This document shows, piece by piece, positions 1 through 10,243 of a DNA stretch of 64,000 nucleotides (positions within the stretch are counted from its first letter, which is position 1; each line of letters starts with the position of its first letter). Made by a program: the position numbers and the translations under genes. Location: the NCBI GenBank assembly GCA_025766275.1, contig JAFKAC010000008.1, forward strand, positions 62,001-126,000, given 5' to 3'. The DNA comes from Lactarius indigo (taxonomy: Eukaryota > Basidiomycota > Agaricomycetes > Russulales > Russulaceae). Under the pieces are notes generated by a model. That model was not told where the DNA came from, did no database searches, and saw only the letters and a list, made by a program, of their open reading frames with translations.

Positions 1-134
1 GGATTACTGTTTCTGACGAGAGTGATGAGAGAGGACATGCGAGTTCGCAATTAAGAGCCAGCCAAGAGCAATGGGCCCGAGTCTTGGGTCTCTCCGACAG
101 AATTATTATTTGAATTATTATTTAATAGGGGGTA

Positions 135-2122
135 TCAATTCATCAAATGCACAACCGCACAGCCCACACCAACCAACCCGGCCACTAGCCACGAAACAGA
201 AACCTTCCCATTCGCACTGTTTGAACTCGACTGCCCAGAAACTGAACTCGAGTTGGAGTTCTTACTCGTGATCACCGTATGGTTTGTGTAGGGGAACGTC
301 GTGTTCTGATTGCTCTCCGCATACATGTTCCTCGCGGGGATGTTTGAGCAGGTTCCGATCGGTTTGAGCTGCGTGGGTATACTTTTCAGGAAACTGAACC
401 CTGACAAACACTGTTTACTCACAGAAAATGGTGGGTTATGCGTCAACGCAGCATTCAACGTGTACCCAACTGCAAGATCGACAGTGATCTCATACAAGTC
501 GTGTTGCAAAACGATAAAGCTAGACAATCACGTCATCAGACGGCATTTATGCAGATCATCGATCCGGACGCACCCAGTAGAAAGAGTAGACGCGTTGCCC
601 AGGATCGACTGGAACGTGTTGAATGACGTCGTCGCATTGACAAGTCCGCCGGCGACCCTCCAATCTATCAAGGTCGTTAACACTTTACTTTGACACCATG
701 ACACTGTTGACTCACCATTAGTGTCGAATGGGCCGGAAGAGGGAGCGCTCGTCCATATGATGGGTACCATTCCCATAGCCAGAGCGATCGCCCGTACGCG
801 GTCGTCTATGATTACGTGCCATTAAGATCCCCATTCGCCGGTATAGATCTGCAGGAACGTACCAATATCCCCGTAAGGAGGTCGCATTGTCGTAGGCGTG
901 ACACCAAGTACCTTCTGGATCGCCAAGCGTGTCCATCCGAGCTCGGCAACGATCTGTTCGTTTGTCAGCGACGTGAGAGGCTAAGGTATGTGTCATTAGC
1001 CAGTCGTATCGAAACAAAGGATGTAAAGACATACGCGGTGGGACCACGTGTGCACGCTGATCTCATGGCCAGCCATGTATTCCTCGATCAACACTGCGGG
1101 ACGCTCAATGACCCGGGAGCCAACGACAAAGAAAGTCGCCTTGATATCTTCCTTTGATAGATAATTGAGGAGTGTCCTGTGCTCGACAAAAGGTACTCAG
1201 TCAACGTGCGCATTCTAGGACAAGAAACACTGACTGAGCTAAAAGCAGAAGATCAGCACACAAACATCGAAAGAAAAAAGGACGCGAAACACCCACTCCA
1301 TGGGCTTGGGCCATCGTCAAAGCTAACTCCCCAGTCATATTTCTTAGGACATGCGGTGATATCCGTGTCACGCGTGATCCCGCCACACGTCCACCAGCCG
1401 CGCGTCTTGCCCTCCGCCGCTGCCGCTGGGTCACCCGCGCATGTACCGTCCGTCGTTGGTGACCAGTCGGGGATATCGAAGCCCTCAAGTTCTTGGATCC
1501 ACTGCTGTACCTGGGGAGAATCTGTATCGCAACTTAGCCTTCCATCCCAAACAGGTGAGAAAAAAAAGGGCGGCTTACTGGTATCAGGCACTTTGTCTTG
1601 GGCCGGCCAGTCTGCGGCATTAAAAACGACTAGAAACAAACAGACATGAGTCGCAACGAATGTGGAGGACCGTGAGGCGGGCACGAGAGACGTACACGCG
1701 GTGGGGAGCGGAGGCACTCCCGGGATTGGCGGCGTCGCGCCGGGCGTATATGTCGATGCGAGGGGTAACGACGTGCCGGTGGGCATGCCTGACGAGATCA
1801 TGCTCAACGGTGGCACGCCATTCTGTCCGGTCGGGACGGACGCCGACGATGACGGAGATGAGTTTGTCGTGATAGATGACGAGGAACCGCTGCTGCTGCC
1901 CGTAGAAATGGAACTAGGAGAAGAGGTAGTGGTAGAGGAGGAGGTAGGTGTGCTCGCCGAGGGTGAGGACGGGGACGGGGAGCCTGAGTGCGTGCTGGTG
2001 GTCACACCGGCGGCGAGCTCGACTTGGCGACGGTGACCACGATGATGATGTTGTTGTGCGTGCGTGCCCGCCGTGAGCGCGACTACAGAAAATAAGAGAG
2101 CGACCAAAGCGTGGAGCTTCAT
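135..2122 (-). CDS. Chitin deacetylase (CE4), GPI-anchored, secreted
   Basis: Removes acetyl groups from cell-wall chitin to make chitosan. Nine exons, read from high to low coordinates: 2122-1696, 1611-1579, 1521-1293, 1176-1035, 980-863, 805-716, 664-574, 519-423, 368-135. They add up in frame to 486 aa. The N-terminus is a signal peptide (MKLHALVALLFSVVALTAG) followed by a long Ser/Thr/Pro-rich stretch. The NodB-type domain carries the three CE4 motifs: FDDGPSPW near residue 222, HTWSH (zinc ligands) near 272 and RPPYGD near 310. The C-terminus is Ser/Asn-rich and ends in a hydrophobic tail (SWLVAGLVGVGCAVVHLMN), as expected for a GPI signal. Several N-x-S/T sites suggest N-glycosylation. 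The enzyme would act at the plasma membrane/wall interface. The intron boundaries between motif blocks were chosen by eye, but the summed frame supports them. Confidence 0.93.
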
Positions 2123-3840
2123 TAAGAAAAAATAGACAACGAGTGTGGGTGTGCTTCGCGAAGCGGCGGGCAGGACAGAGGAAGTGAAGGTGAGAGAAAG
2201 AGAAGGAAAAAGTGATACGGCGGACGTGGAAGACCGACGGTCCACACGCCAAGATCCATAAAAGGATATGCGGAATGCGCTAGTCGCTTTGGCCCGCGTT
2301 CTCGTGCCTGTCGCTGCCAAGGGCATGTGCCAGGTGCCGTGGTCCAAGGAGAACAAGTAGCCAGATGGTCCTGATTCAATGGTGATCACTCTCTTCTCCC
2401 TTTTTCATGGTTGGCGTGCTTAGCAAAGTCCATACTCAGGTGTCTGGGACGTACTTCCCATCATGGCGTGGCACGGGCCAAGCGGTAGAGGGGTCCAGTT
2501 GGAATAGCTCGAGCTTCTGGATTGGCATCTGATGATGAAACGGCCCTCGATTGGCTGTAGCAATCAAGCTGTGGAGCCCTTTCCCGCATCGCGGGAAACT
2601 TTAGTCCGCACAATACTCCCTAGGATTTTCGAGAAGGTGGAAACCAAGATGTCGCCTTATTGTAGGGAAAAAGTGTCACATCTGGAACTTTTGATTTGTA
2701 GCAGCTGAAGCCGCTAACATTACCCAGACCTATCCAGCGCGTGGACCTGAACCTGACTTCGTTAGATGATCCAAGCCGAGACCCAAGTCCGGAATTAGTT
2801 CAGTGGCTATGTGGAGCAGGAAAGTATGTTGCAAGCATCTCGCCTTACACCTTAGGAGGCAGAAAACAGAGACGATGCATTTCATCATCGTTGCTGATGA
2901 GTACAGAGTGACCCCCAATCATGCCTATATGGGACTATCTAGTCCCGTATACAGCAACGGGTGGCGCCCGGTACCATCCGAGTACTACGTACAGCAAGTA
3001 CTGTGGTTGTAGGAACTTCTAGAATCCAGTCGCCGAGGTATGCCTACATTGACTCAATTGGGGGATCGACTCGTGTGTAGACCCCAATCGATAGTCTGGT
3101 TGATAGTGCTGCGGCGCCGACAGTTCCGCGGCCGTCGAGTCCCATCGTCGCCACTAATACAGCACCTTTAGGTCTTTTCCGACGTCGTCCTGGAGGCTTA
3201 TCTCCTACGGCCTTCTATCCCCAGAACTGGCGTCTCGTCAAATCGACGAGTCCATTCCATTCGCATACTGAAACGAAAGGGTAACCGTTTCCAGAAGCTT
3301 CCCGTACTCGACGCTCTCGGCACATACATAAAATCGCTTTTTGAGTACATACTGTAGCAGTGAGGAACGAAACAACACACCGGTAGAACGAGTGACACAA
3401 CTTCCTCTCGATCCGCGGGTGCTTGTTCGGTGGTGGGGTGTCACCGACCGAAGAACGTGTTTCTGATATCGATGCACTTGTGGTTCTCTCGACCCATTGT
3501 GGCAACCCCAGGAAATAAATGGACGACTGGCGACAGAAGTTCTTTTCTGATCCATATTCATTCTGGGTTACATGCCGGAGACGACAGACCCGTCGTAACC
3601 ACGAGCCGTTACATTTATGAAAGGCGACAAGATCCGATGCGCAACTTACGAGTAATTTACGCCTATTCCTTAACGCTACCGTGACAGCCCCCCTTACGTA
3701 GGATTTTTTTAGTCTCTCTCATACACACCCTTCCATTCCACACTACTGTATTCCCCCGGCACCAATGCCCGAAGGGAATAATATGCGCGTGTGGCGTACC
3801 ACCGTCGAGAGCGGTGACAAATACCTCGGTACATGGGTCG
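2123..3840. other. Intergenic region with no recognisable gene
   Basis: It holds the 5' flank of the chitin deacetylase (its upstream side lies at higher coordinates) and then about 1.5 kb without a protein I recognise. Open frames are short, overlap on both strands and lack domain motifs. I see no transposon termini or tRNA. Confidence 0.5.
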
Positions 3841-4278
3841 CGGTGCTCAAGAACGTATGCTAAGTGTCCGAGGACCAGTGCGAAGGCAACTAGATTTAAC
3901 TGCGATACCGCGGGGCGGTGTTCTTCGATGGACTGTATTTTTGAAAACGCGCAGTACGACGCTCTGAAAAGAAGTCGATTCATTTGTCATGGGGAACAAA
4001 CACTTGGCCCGTTATTGCAACGCAGATCGATGTGCGATTACGCAAGAGATGCAGGTAGATAATCAAGACACCCTTTCACACTGTCCACCAGAAAGCCGGA
4101 ATAATGTACTGGCCGAAACACATTTCGCGTGTATTCAGAGAGACTATGTCATGTAGGAAATAAACTCAGACCACGATCTCATTCATTTGCTGATGCGTAG
4201 CTTCTGACCATGTAACCGTCTGGCGCGCAATTTTCGTTGTGCGGCGCCCAACCAGTAATCACGTAGTCAGCGGAGGTG

Positions 4279-4284
4279 TATAAA
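4279..4284 (+). promoter_or_regulatory. TATA box of GH45-like copy 1
   Basis: TATAAA followed by GAGGA, about 75 bases before the ATG. The same element and context sit at the same place before copy 2, so it has been kept through the duplication. Confidence 0.7.
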
Positions 4285-4355
4285 GAGGAGGGTGGACCGC
4301 AACAGTAAGAAGACAACAGCGCAGACGATAGTGAATAATACCACCACCGTCCATG

Positions 4356-5140
4356 ATGAAGTCTGTCCTCTTCCTCATTGCGTCCACCGCATTCACCGCC
4401 ATTGTGCGCGGTAGCGTGCTCGATCTCGAGTCCAGAAACAACGGCGGCTACGTGCAGAAGAGCCAGGGCAGCGCGACCTTCACGGTATACACAGGCTGCA
4501 GCACCCCCGGTAAAGTGCCCGCCAGACGTCGCGTTTCGGCACACCGACTGACTTGATGATAGCGTGCGGAAAGGTTGCTCACGGCTACACAGCCGCGATC
4601 AACCAGCTCTCGTTCGGCGCGCCGGGGGGGCAGGGCGCAGGGGACGCCTGTGGGCGTTGCTTCAAGGTGACGGGTAATAAGGATCCGTACTCGCCGTCAT
4701 TCAAGGGCCCGTTCAAGAGCATTGTCGTCAAGGTCACCAATCTATGCCCGTACGCAAAAGGCGAGGACTGGTGCGGACAGTCGCTCTCCAAACCCCTCAA
4801 CCAGTTCGGCGCGCCAGTGCAGTGAGTGCTTCCTCCCTCCCCTCCCCCATTCTTGGCGCGCTTAACGGTCGAAGCTTTGACCTGTGCGAGGAGTCGGGCG
4901 CGTATGACGCGTTCTTCCCAGAGGGGCGCGGCGCGCTAAGTGGCTATTACGAAGAGGTATCGTGCAGCCAGTGGTCTGGTTGGGATGGCCCGGCCCTCTG
5001 GAATGGAGCATGCCTCGCTGGCGAATCGGCTCATATGTGGCCCTTGGTTGCCTGTGGCAATACAGGTATGAAACACTCTTTCATTGCCCATGCCATGAGA
5101 AGTATAGCTCACGTACACCCTAGGTCATGCACCCGCTTGA
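4356..5140 (+). CDS. GH45 subfamily C-like endoglucanase/expansin-like protein, copy 1
   Basis: Secreted 206-aa single-domain protein related to basidiomycete Cel45A-type beta-1,4-glucanases, without a cellulose-binding module. Exons are 4356-4509, 4563-4821, 4875-5065 and 5124-5140. An ATG three bases upstream (4353) is also in frame, but copy 2 has only the second. The first 19 residues (MKSVLFLIASTAFTAIVRG) look like a signal peptide. Conserved blocks are FTVYTGC, STPACGK, GAGDACGRCF, DPYSP, WCGQS, HFDLCE and EVSCSQWSGWDG. The general-acid Asp in HFDLCE is present. By eye alignment with Phanerochaete Cel45A, the catalytic Asn92 position is Gly, and the Asp85 position (KVTDLCP in the model enzyme) is Asn, so classical hydrolysis is doubtful. 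The last exon is only 17 nt. Confidence 0.92.
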
Positions 5141-6121
5141 ACGGGTTGGGATGTCGCACTGCAGGACAGTAGCGATGGTCGGGGGAAAGTAGGAACTCAT
5201 GTGGCAAGCCGTAGCTCCCCCAAAAAATACGAGTTATGGCCTCCTTGGCATTGAGTCCATCGAGTAGAGTTCTAGAACTTAGAAGCCTTTACATGCGCAC
5301 TGGTAGAATCTTCGGTTGTACATACACAGCTCGGGGATCTACCGAGGTTCTGTTGTCGACCGGCTGGGGCAATGCTCGGCGTCCAATTTTTACGTCAACT
5401 GGGGCCACAGACACATCTCTTGGTAACTTAGTCCTCAATTTGAAGGGGCCCGAGTTATTGTACCAGAAATAGTATAAGAGGAAGTCAGAAAAAAGAGCCA
5501 GCAGCCTGAAATCCACGTGACTGTCGTAACAACATGATCGTCGCGTGAGCACTGCGCCGGATGCCGATGTGGTACCACTGATGTCAAGAGGTTTTTTTTT
5601 TTTCAATCCATTTTTGTGCGCGTGAAGGCATAGTACCTACATTTTCAATGTACTATTCGTCCAAGCTGTCAAAAGGAATATTTGAGAGCATGCGTGCTCA
5701 AGAACTTGTGCCAAGTGCCCAAGGACCAGTGCGAAGGCAACCAGATTTAACTGTGACGCCGCGGGGCGAGGCGTTGCTCTTCAACAGACTGTATTTCGAA
5801 CCACGCGGCGTAGTACGACGCCCTGAAAAGAAGTCCGTTTGTTTGTCATGGGGGGAAAAAAAGGCTGTCTAGTTACTGTAATGCAGGGTACGCAAGGCAT
5901 GCGAGTAGATAATCAGGCCAATCAAGGTCACTATCTACTAGAAAGTCGGAAATTTACTAGCCAAAGCACATCTTGCATCCACGACTACGTCATGTAGTAC
6001 AGTGGTTGATGGAAATAAGCTCAGACCATTTGCTAATATGTAGCTTCCGACTATGTAACTATCCGGTGTGCGAATTCCGTCGTGCAGCGCTGGACCAGTA
6101 ATCACCTAGTCAACTGGGATG

Positions 6122-6127
6122 TATAAA
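6122..6127 (+). promoter_or_regulatory. TATA box of GH45-like copy 2
   Basis: TATAAA followed by GAGGA, about 75 bases before the ATG, matching the element before copy 1. Confidence 0.7.
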
Positions 6128-6197
6128 GAGGAAAGCAGACAGGCAGGAAGAGGGTAACAACAACTGACGACAACCAACAATACCGCCACCGTCCGCG

Positions 6198-6977
6198 ATG
6201 AAGTCTGTCCTCTTCCTCATCGCGTTCTCCGTGTTCACCGCCATTGTGCGCGGTAGCGTGCTCGATCTCGAGTCCAGAAAAACCAAGGGCAGCTACAGGC
6301 AGAAGAGCAAGGGCAACGCGACCTTCACGGTATACACGGGCTGCAGCACACCCGGTAAGTCCCGCCAGACGTCGCGTTTTGCACACTGACTAACTTAATG
6401 ATAGCGTGCGGAAAGGTCGCCTATGGCTACACAGCCGCGATGAACCAGCTCTCGTTCGGCGCGCCGGGGGGCCAAGGCGGGGGGGACGCGTGCGGACGCT
6501 GCTTCAGGTTGACGGGTACCAAGGACCCGTACTCGCCATGGTTCAAGGGTCCGTTCAAGAGCATCGTCGTCAAGATCACCGATCTATGCCCATACGCAGA
6601 AGGCGAGGACTGGTGCGGACAGTCGCTCTCCAAGCCTCTCAACCAGTTCGGCGCGGCGGTGCAGTGAGTAGTGCGTCCTTCTTGTACGACTGGCGCGCTT
6701 AACGATCGCAGCTTTGACCTGTGCGAGGACTCGGGCGCATGTGACGCATTCTTCCCTGAAAAGCGGGGCGCGCTGAGCGGCCATTACGAAGAAGTATCGT
6801 GTAGCCACTGGACGGGTTGGGATGGCCCGGAGCTCTGGAATGGTGCGTGCCTCGCTGGCAAATCGGCTCATATGTGGCCCTCGGTTGCCTGTGGCAATAC
6901 GGGTATGGAGTTCTCTTTCCTTGCCCACGTCACGAAGAGTATGGCTCACATGCACCCTAGGTCATGCACCCGTTTGA
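6198..6977 (+). CDS. GH45 subfamily C-like endoglucanase/expansin-like protein, copy 2
   Basis: Tandem paralogue of the gene at 4356, 207 aa, with the same four-exon plan: 6198-6354, 6405-6663, 6712-6902, 6961-6977. It has the same signal peptide start and the same cysteine framework (TGC, PACGK, CGRCF, DLCP, WCGQ, DLCED, EVSCS, GACL, VACGN). It keeps Asp in KITDLCP, where copy 1 has Asn, but shares the Gly at the position of the catalytic Asn92 of Cel45A. HFDLCED with the proton-donor Asp is intact. Introns 1, 2 and 3 are 50, 48 and 58 nt, against 53, 53 and 58 in copy 1. Likely secreted and acting on plant or fungal wall glucans, either as a weak glucanase or as a wall-loosening protein. 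The function of this variant is inference. Confidence 0.92.
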
Positions 6978-7395
6978 ACGAGTTGGGGATGTCGCACTGC
7001 AGGACAGAGTAGCGATGATAGGGGGCTAGTAAGAACTCATGTAGTTCCCTCAAAATATACCAGCTGTGGCCCCATTGGCTTTGGACCTATTGAGTAGAGT
7101 TCTAGAAGTCTTTGCAGTAACATGGCATAATTTCAGGCTATACGTACCCACCTCGAAGATCTAACTTACTTGGGGATCTACAGAGGATCTGTTGCCTGGC
7201 GGCGGGTAAAACAGTCTGAGTCTGTTTTTTTACGTCAACCATAGACGCACTTCTTGGCGTCACTTGATAGTCGTAGCGGAGAGCCTCTGGGTTACTGTAT
7301 TGACTGTACACCAGAAATAGTAGAGGAAGCACTGGCATTTGCCGAAGGCAGAAAAAGGCTCAACCAGGCCGATCCACGTGACTGTCATAATAACT

Positions 7396-7757
7396 TAGTA
7401 GGGATGGGAAGTGTCTGCTCACTTCCGGTCCACCACTCTTGTCCTCTATCGCAACCTGTTGTCATCGGCCCTGTCCTCGGCGGGAGATTACTTTGGGATC
7501 TAGGACTACTTCTCTTGTACCAACATAGCTAAGGAAGTGGCTATGGCGGGGGTAGTTGAGATCGAGGTGTGATTGGGATCGACTGGCCGGGTCGTTGGGG
7601 TGAAACCGGTCCAAATATGTGCTGGTGAACGTGTGGTTCCCCGGAGAGCTTAAGTTAGAGCCGTGGGGCTCTCGTCCATTTTTGGTCGAGGGGCCCCTAT
7701 CATTTTGGTTTTCGCGATGGTACCAGCCGCCGAGAGTTCTTCTTGCGATCTCCCACC
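7396..7757 (+). promoter_or_regulatory. Intergenic/promoter region before the oxidoreductase
   Basis: About 360 bases between the duplicated block and the next ATG. I see no clear TATA element and no gene. Confidence 0.35.
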
Positions 7758-8821
7758 ATGGCCTCACTCTACGAGTTTGTAAAATGGATCTACCTTGTGC
7801 GTACCATGCCCAGTTTTATTTCGCCACGGTATACTGATAGTATTACCCCCTGACGGATTGCAGGTATTTAACCCACCCGCCCCAAAAGAGCCCACCGCGT
7901 CGCCATTGCGGTTTGGGATCCTCGGCGCGGCGAGAATCGCGCCTATTGGGCTGGTTTTACCCGTGAAGAACCACCCGGATGCAGTGGTGACGGCTGTTGC
8001 TGCGCGGGACCAAGGGCGCGCGGACGCTTTTGCGAAGAAGAACGGCATCCCAAAAGCATATGGCGGGGAGGGGGCGTATCAAAGTGCGTTGTGTTCTATA
8101 GACATGTGGGGCGCTAATCAAAATTATGAATCGCAGAGCTGTTGGACGACCCCGAGATTGACGTCGTGTATAACCCGGTGCGTTACGCGCGCCGCCCAGT
8201 CATGAATATCCGGGTGACTGAGGGGAGTGTATAACAACACAGCTGCCAAACGGCCTTCATTACGAATGGACTATGAAAGCGCTCGCAGCTGGAAAACATG
8301 TCCTGCTCGAAAAGCCAAGTGCTAATACTGCCGAGGAAACGCGCAAGATGTTCGCATTCGCTCAGGAAAAGGGCCTCGTCTTATTGGAGGCGTTCCACTA
8401 TCGGTATGGGATTTCTTCGTTGGCGCGGATCGGTGCTCATACAGTACTGGGAAGGTTCCATCCCGCAACGCGTCGCGTGAAGGCAATAGTCGACAGCGGC
8501 GAGCTCGGCACGCTGACGAAGATTGAAGCCAACTTGGGCCTCCCAGGCTTCTTCTTCAAGGACAACGACATCCGGATGGTATATGACCTAGGTGGTGGCG
8601 CCATGATGGACCTAGGATGCGAGTTTTTCACACACTGCCCTCACTATCTATCCCACTGAGAAATGTTCGTTTCCCGCAGGCTATGCCATGTCCATCACGC
8701 GCTATTTAGCAAACGCCAATCCGACAAAAGTCATCAGCGCACATGCCGAAGTACTCCCAAAGTCCCCTCGAGTCGACATCGGCACCACCGCCACGCTTGC
8801 CTTTCCCGCATCCACCACCGG

Positions 8822-8865
<44 letters not shown>

Positions 8866-9404
8866 GCCTCACCGCGACCCTCCTGACGCACTTCCGGCTC
8901 CCGCCGCTGTTGGGGTTCCTTCCACGCTGGCCAAAATTGTCCGTGCGTGTATCCGGGACGCGCGGTACCGTCGAGCTGAGCAACTTTCCTGGTGCGTGGG
9001 TGCATCACACCATCACGGTCGAGAGCTCGGAACAGGAGGGTGGCGGCGGCGGCGGCGGCGGCGGGCAATTGCGGAAGCGCACGGAGAAGCATTATGGGAA
9101 CCTCGGGTGGACAACGTGAGTACTTGTACCCTTTGCACTCCCCTCCGAATAATTTTTTTGGAACGCGTGTGCGTAGATATCGCTACCAGCTAGAGGCATT
9201 CGTTGACAAGTTGCGCGGTCGCACACCCGAGCACTGGTTCGACGCCCAGGACTCTATCGCCAATTTGGAGTGGATAGAGGCCGTCTATAAAGAAGTCAGT
9301 CATCTGTTTCTCTCTCCAGGAAGAGCGATCTCGGGCTGATACCTGTGTACTATTCTCAGACCGGGCTCGGATCCCGTCCTCCGTCAACTGCCCAGGTACC
9401 ATAA
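7758..9404 (+). CDS. Gfo/Idh/MocA oxidoreductase, dihydrodiol dehydrogenase / D-xylose 1-dehydrogenase (NADP+) type
   Basis: NAD(P)-dependent sugar or diol dehydrogenase of 407 aa. Eight exons: 7758-7796, 7864-8083, 8137-8177, 8243-8403, 8455-8618, 8680-9115, 9177-9294, 9360-9404. The N-terminal Rossmann motif is FGILGAARIAP (residues 30-40). The family EKP motif is at 123-125 (VLLEKPSA), followed by EAFHYRFHP, then GGGAMMDLGCYAMS, and the C-terminal YRYQLEAFVD block. The intron between GGGAMMDLG and CYAMS has a GC donor (T|GCGAGT) because no in-frame GT donor keeps the conserved block. Exon 6 contains two low-complexity insertions: a Thr-Asp repeat (about residues 256-270) and nine glycines (about 329-337). 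The substrate cannot be told from sequence; basidiomycete members are usually annotated as D-xylose or trans-dihydrodiol dehydrogenases. Confidence 0.92.
8822..8863 (+). repeat. Hexanucleotide tandem repeat (CACCGA)x7 inside a coding exon
   Basis: Seven perfect copies encode an alternating Thr-Asp run within exon 6 of the oxidoreductase. Copy number may change without a frameshift. Confidence 0.95.
9042..9065 (+). repeat. (GGC)n trinucleotide repeat encoding poly-Gly
   Basis: Seven GGC units followed by GGG, giving with the preceding GGT nine glycines in the oxidoreductase. Confidence 0.95.
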
Positions 9405-10243
9405 ATTTGATCCTTTCCAGACTGCTCTTCGCCTACGGTATTTTACCACTTCAATCTACTCGACTGAAAGCCAAGCGTTTTCGGTGGCTAGGAAGATCTC
9501 TATTAGGCTCTGTTGCTGGCTTTTAACGACTGGACTGATCTTTTCTCATCAAGTTTGTTGGCTATTTGATGTCATTATGTAATATCGAACTGAGAGTTTG
9601 TCCGCGGCACTGTACAGTATTTACTTTCACAGAGTATTCTACAAGTTTTTATTGGTCTGAAAACCCTGCTTTGCGTGTAATGAACGGCTACCTAGTACCG
9701 TCAACAATGTCATCATTACAGTACCTACAACTCTTGAGCTGCGCAGACGAGACAGAGCTGCGTCATGTGAGGGGTACGTTTACGAGAGAAAAAAACTCTG
9801 GAATACAGATGCAGCTAGGATATATGATGCTGGGTGTGGTTGGTGTGTAGCAGATGAACAAATGAACAAAAAAAAAAAAAAGGAGTGAATAACTACCCGG
9901 CGAAAGTGGGCGTGGAGGAGCATGAAAGGGGAGAGATGGTGGGGGGGGGTTGGATGGGGGGTGGGGAATTAAAAGAGGGAGAGAGAGAGAGAGGAAAAGA
10001 TCACTACTACACGGGGAAAAAGAAAGAGGATTCGTATAAGACAGATTGCAGTTGTTCACAGCGTAGTAGTCAGACAACACTCAAAAAAAAAAAAAAGAGA
10101 ACAGGCCACGATCATGTACGTGACGAGAATGAAAGAAAGGTATTAGAGAAGGTGGGAAATTCATCAATCAGCGGTGAGAGAGAGACAGAGGTCGGTACTC
10201 GTGTAGGTTCGTTCGGCGTGGAAGGAGAGCGCCCAGCACTCAC
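9405..10243. other. Convergent intergenic region rich in homopolymer and purine tracts
   Basis: Lies between the 3' ends of the oxidoreductase and the Rho GEF. It holds A tracts near 9868-9882 and 10083-10095, G tracts near 9940-9962 and a GA-rich run near 9975-9995. It would form the 3' UTRs of both genes. No gene seen. Confidence 0.6.

Larger units (their letters stand above)
3840..5530. repeat. Segmental duplication, copy 1 (GH45-like gene plus flanks)
   Basis: This block is similar along its length to 5690-7395. The matching parts include the upstream flank (CCAGTGCGAAGGCAAC near 3876 and 5726), the promoter, all exons and introns of the gene, and downstream DNA up to TCCACGTGACTGTC near 5512 and 7372. 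Coding parts are much better preserved than flanks, which contain many small indels, so the duplication is old. Edges are approximate. Confidence 0.85.
5690..7395. repeat. Segmental duplication, copy 2 (GH45-like gene plus flanks)
   Basis: Direct-orientation partner of 3840-5530. It begins just after an A/T-rich stretch near 5590-5650 and ends near 7395. Order and orientation of all matching segments are the same as in copy 1, so it is a simple tandem duplication with a unit of about 1.7-1.85 kb. Edges are approximate. Confidence 0.85.
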
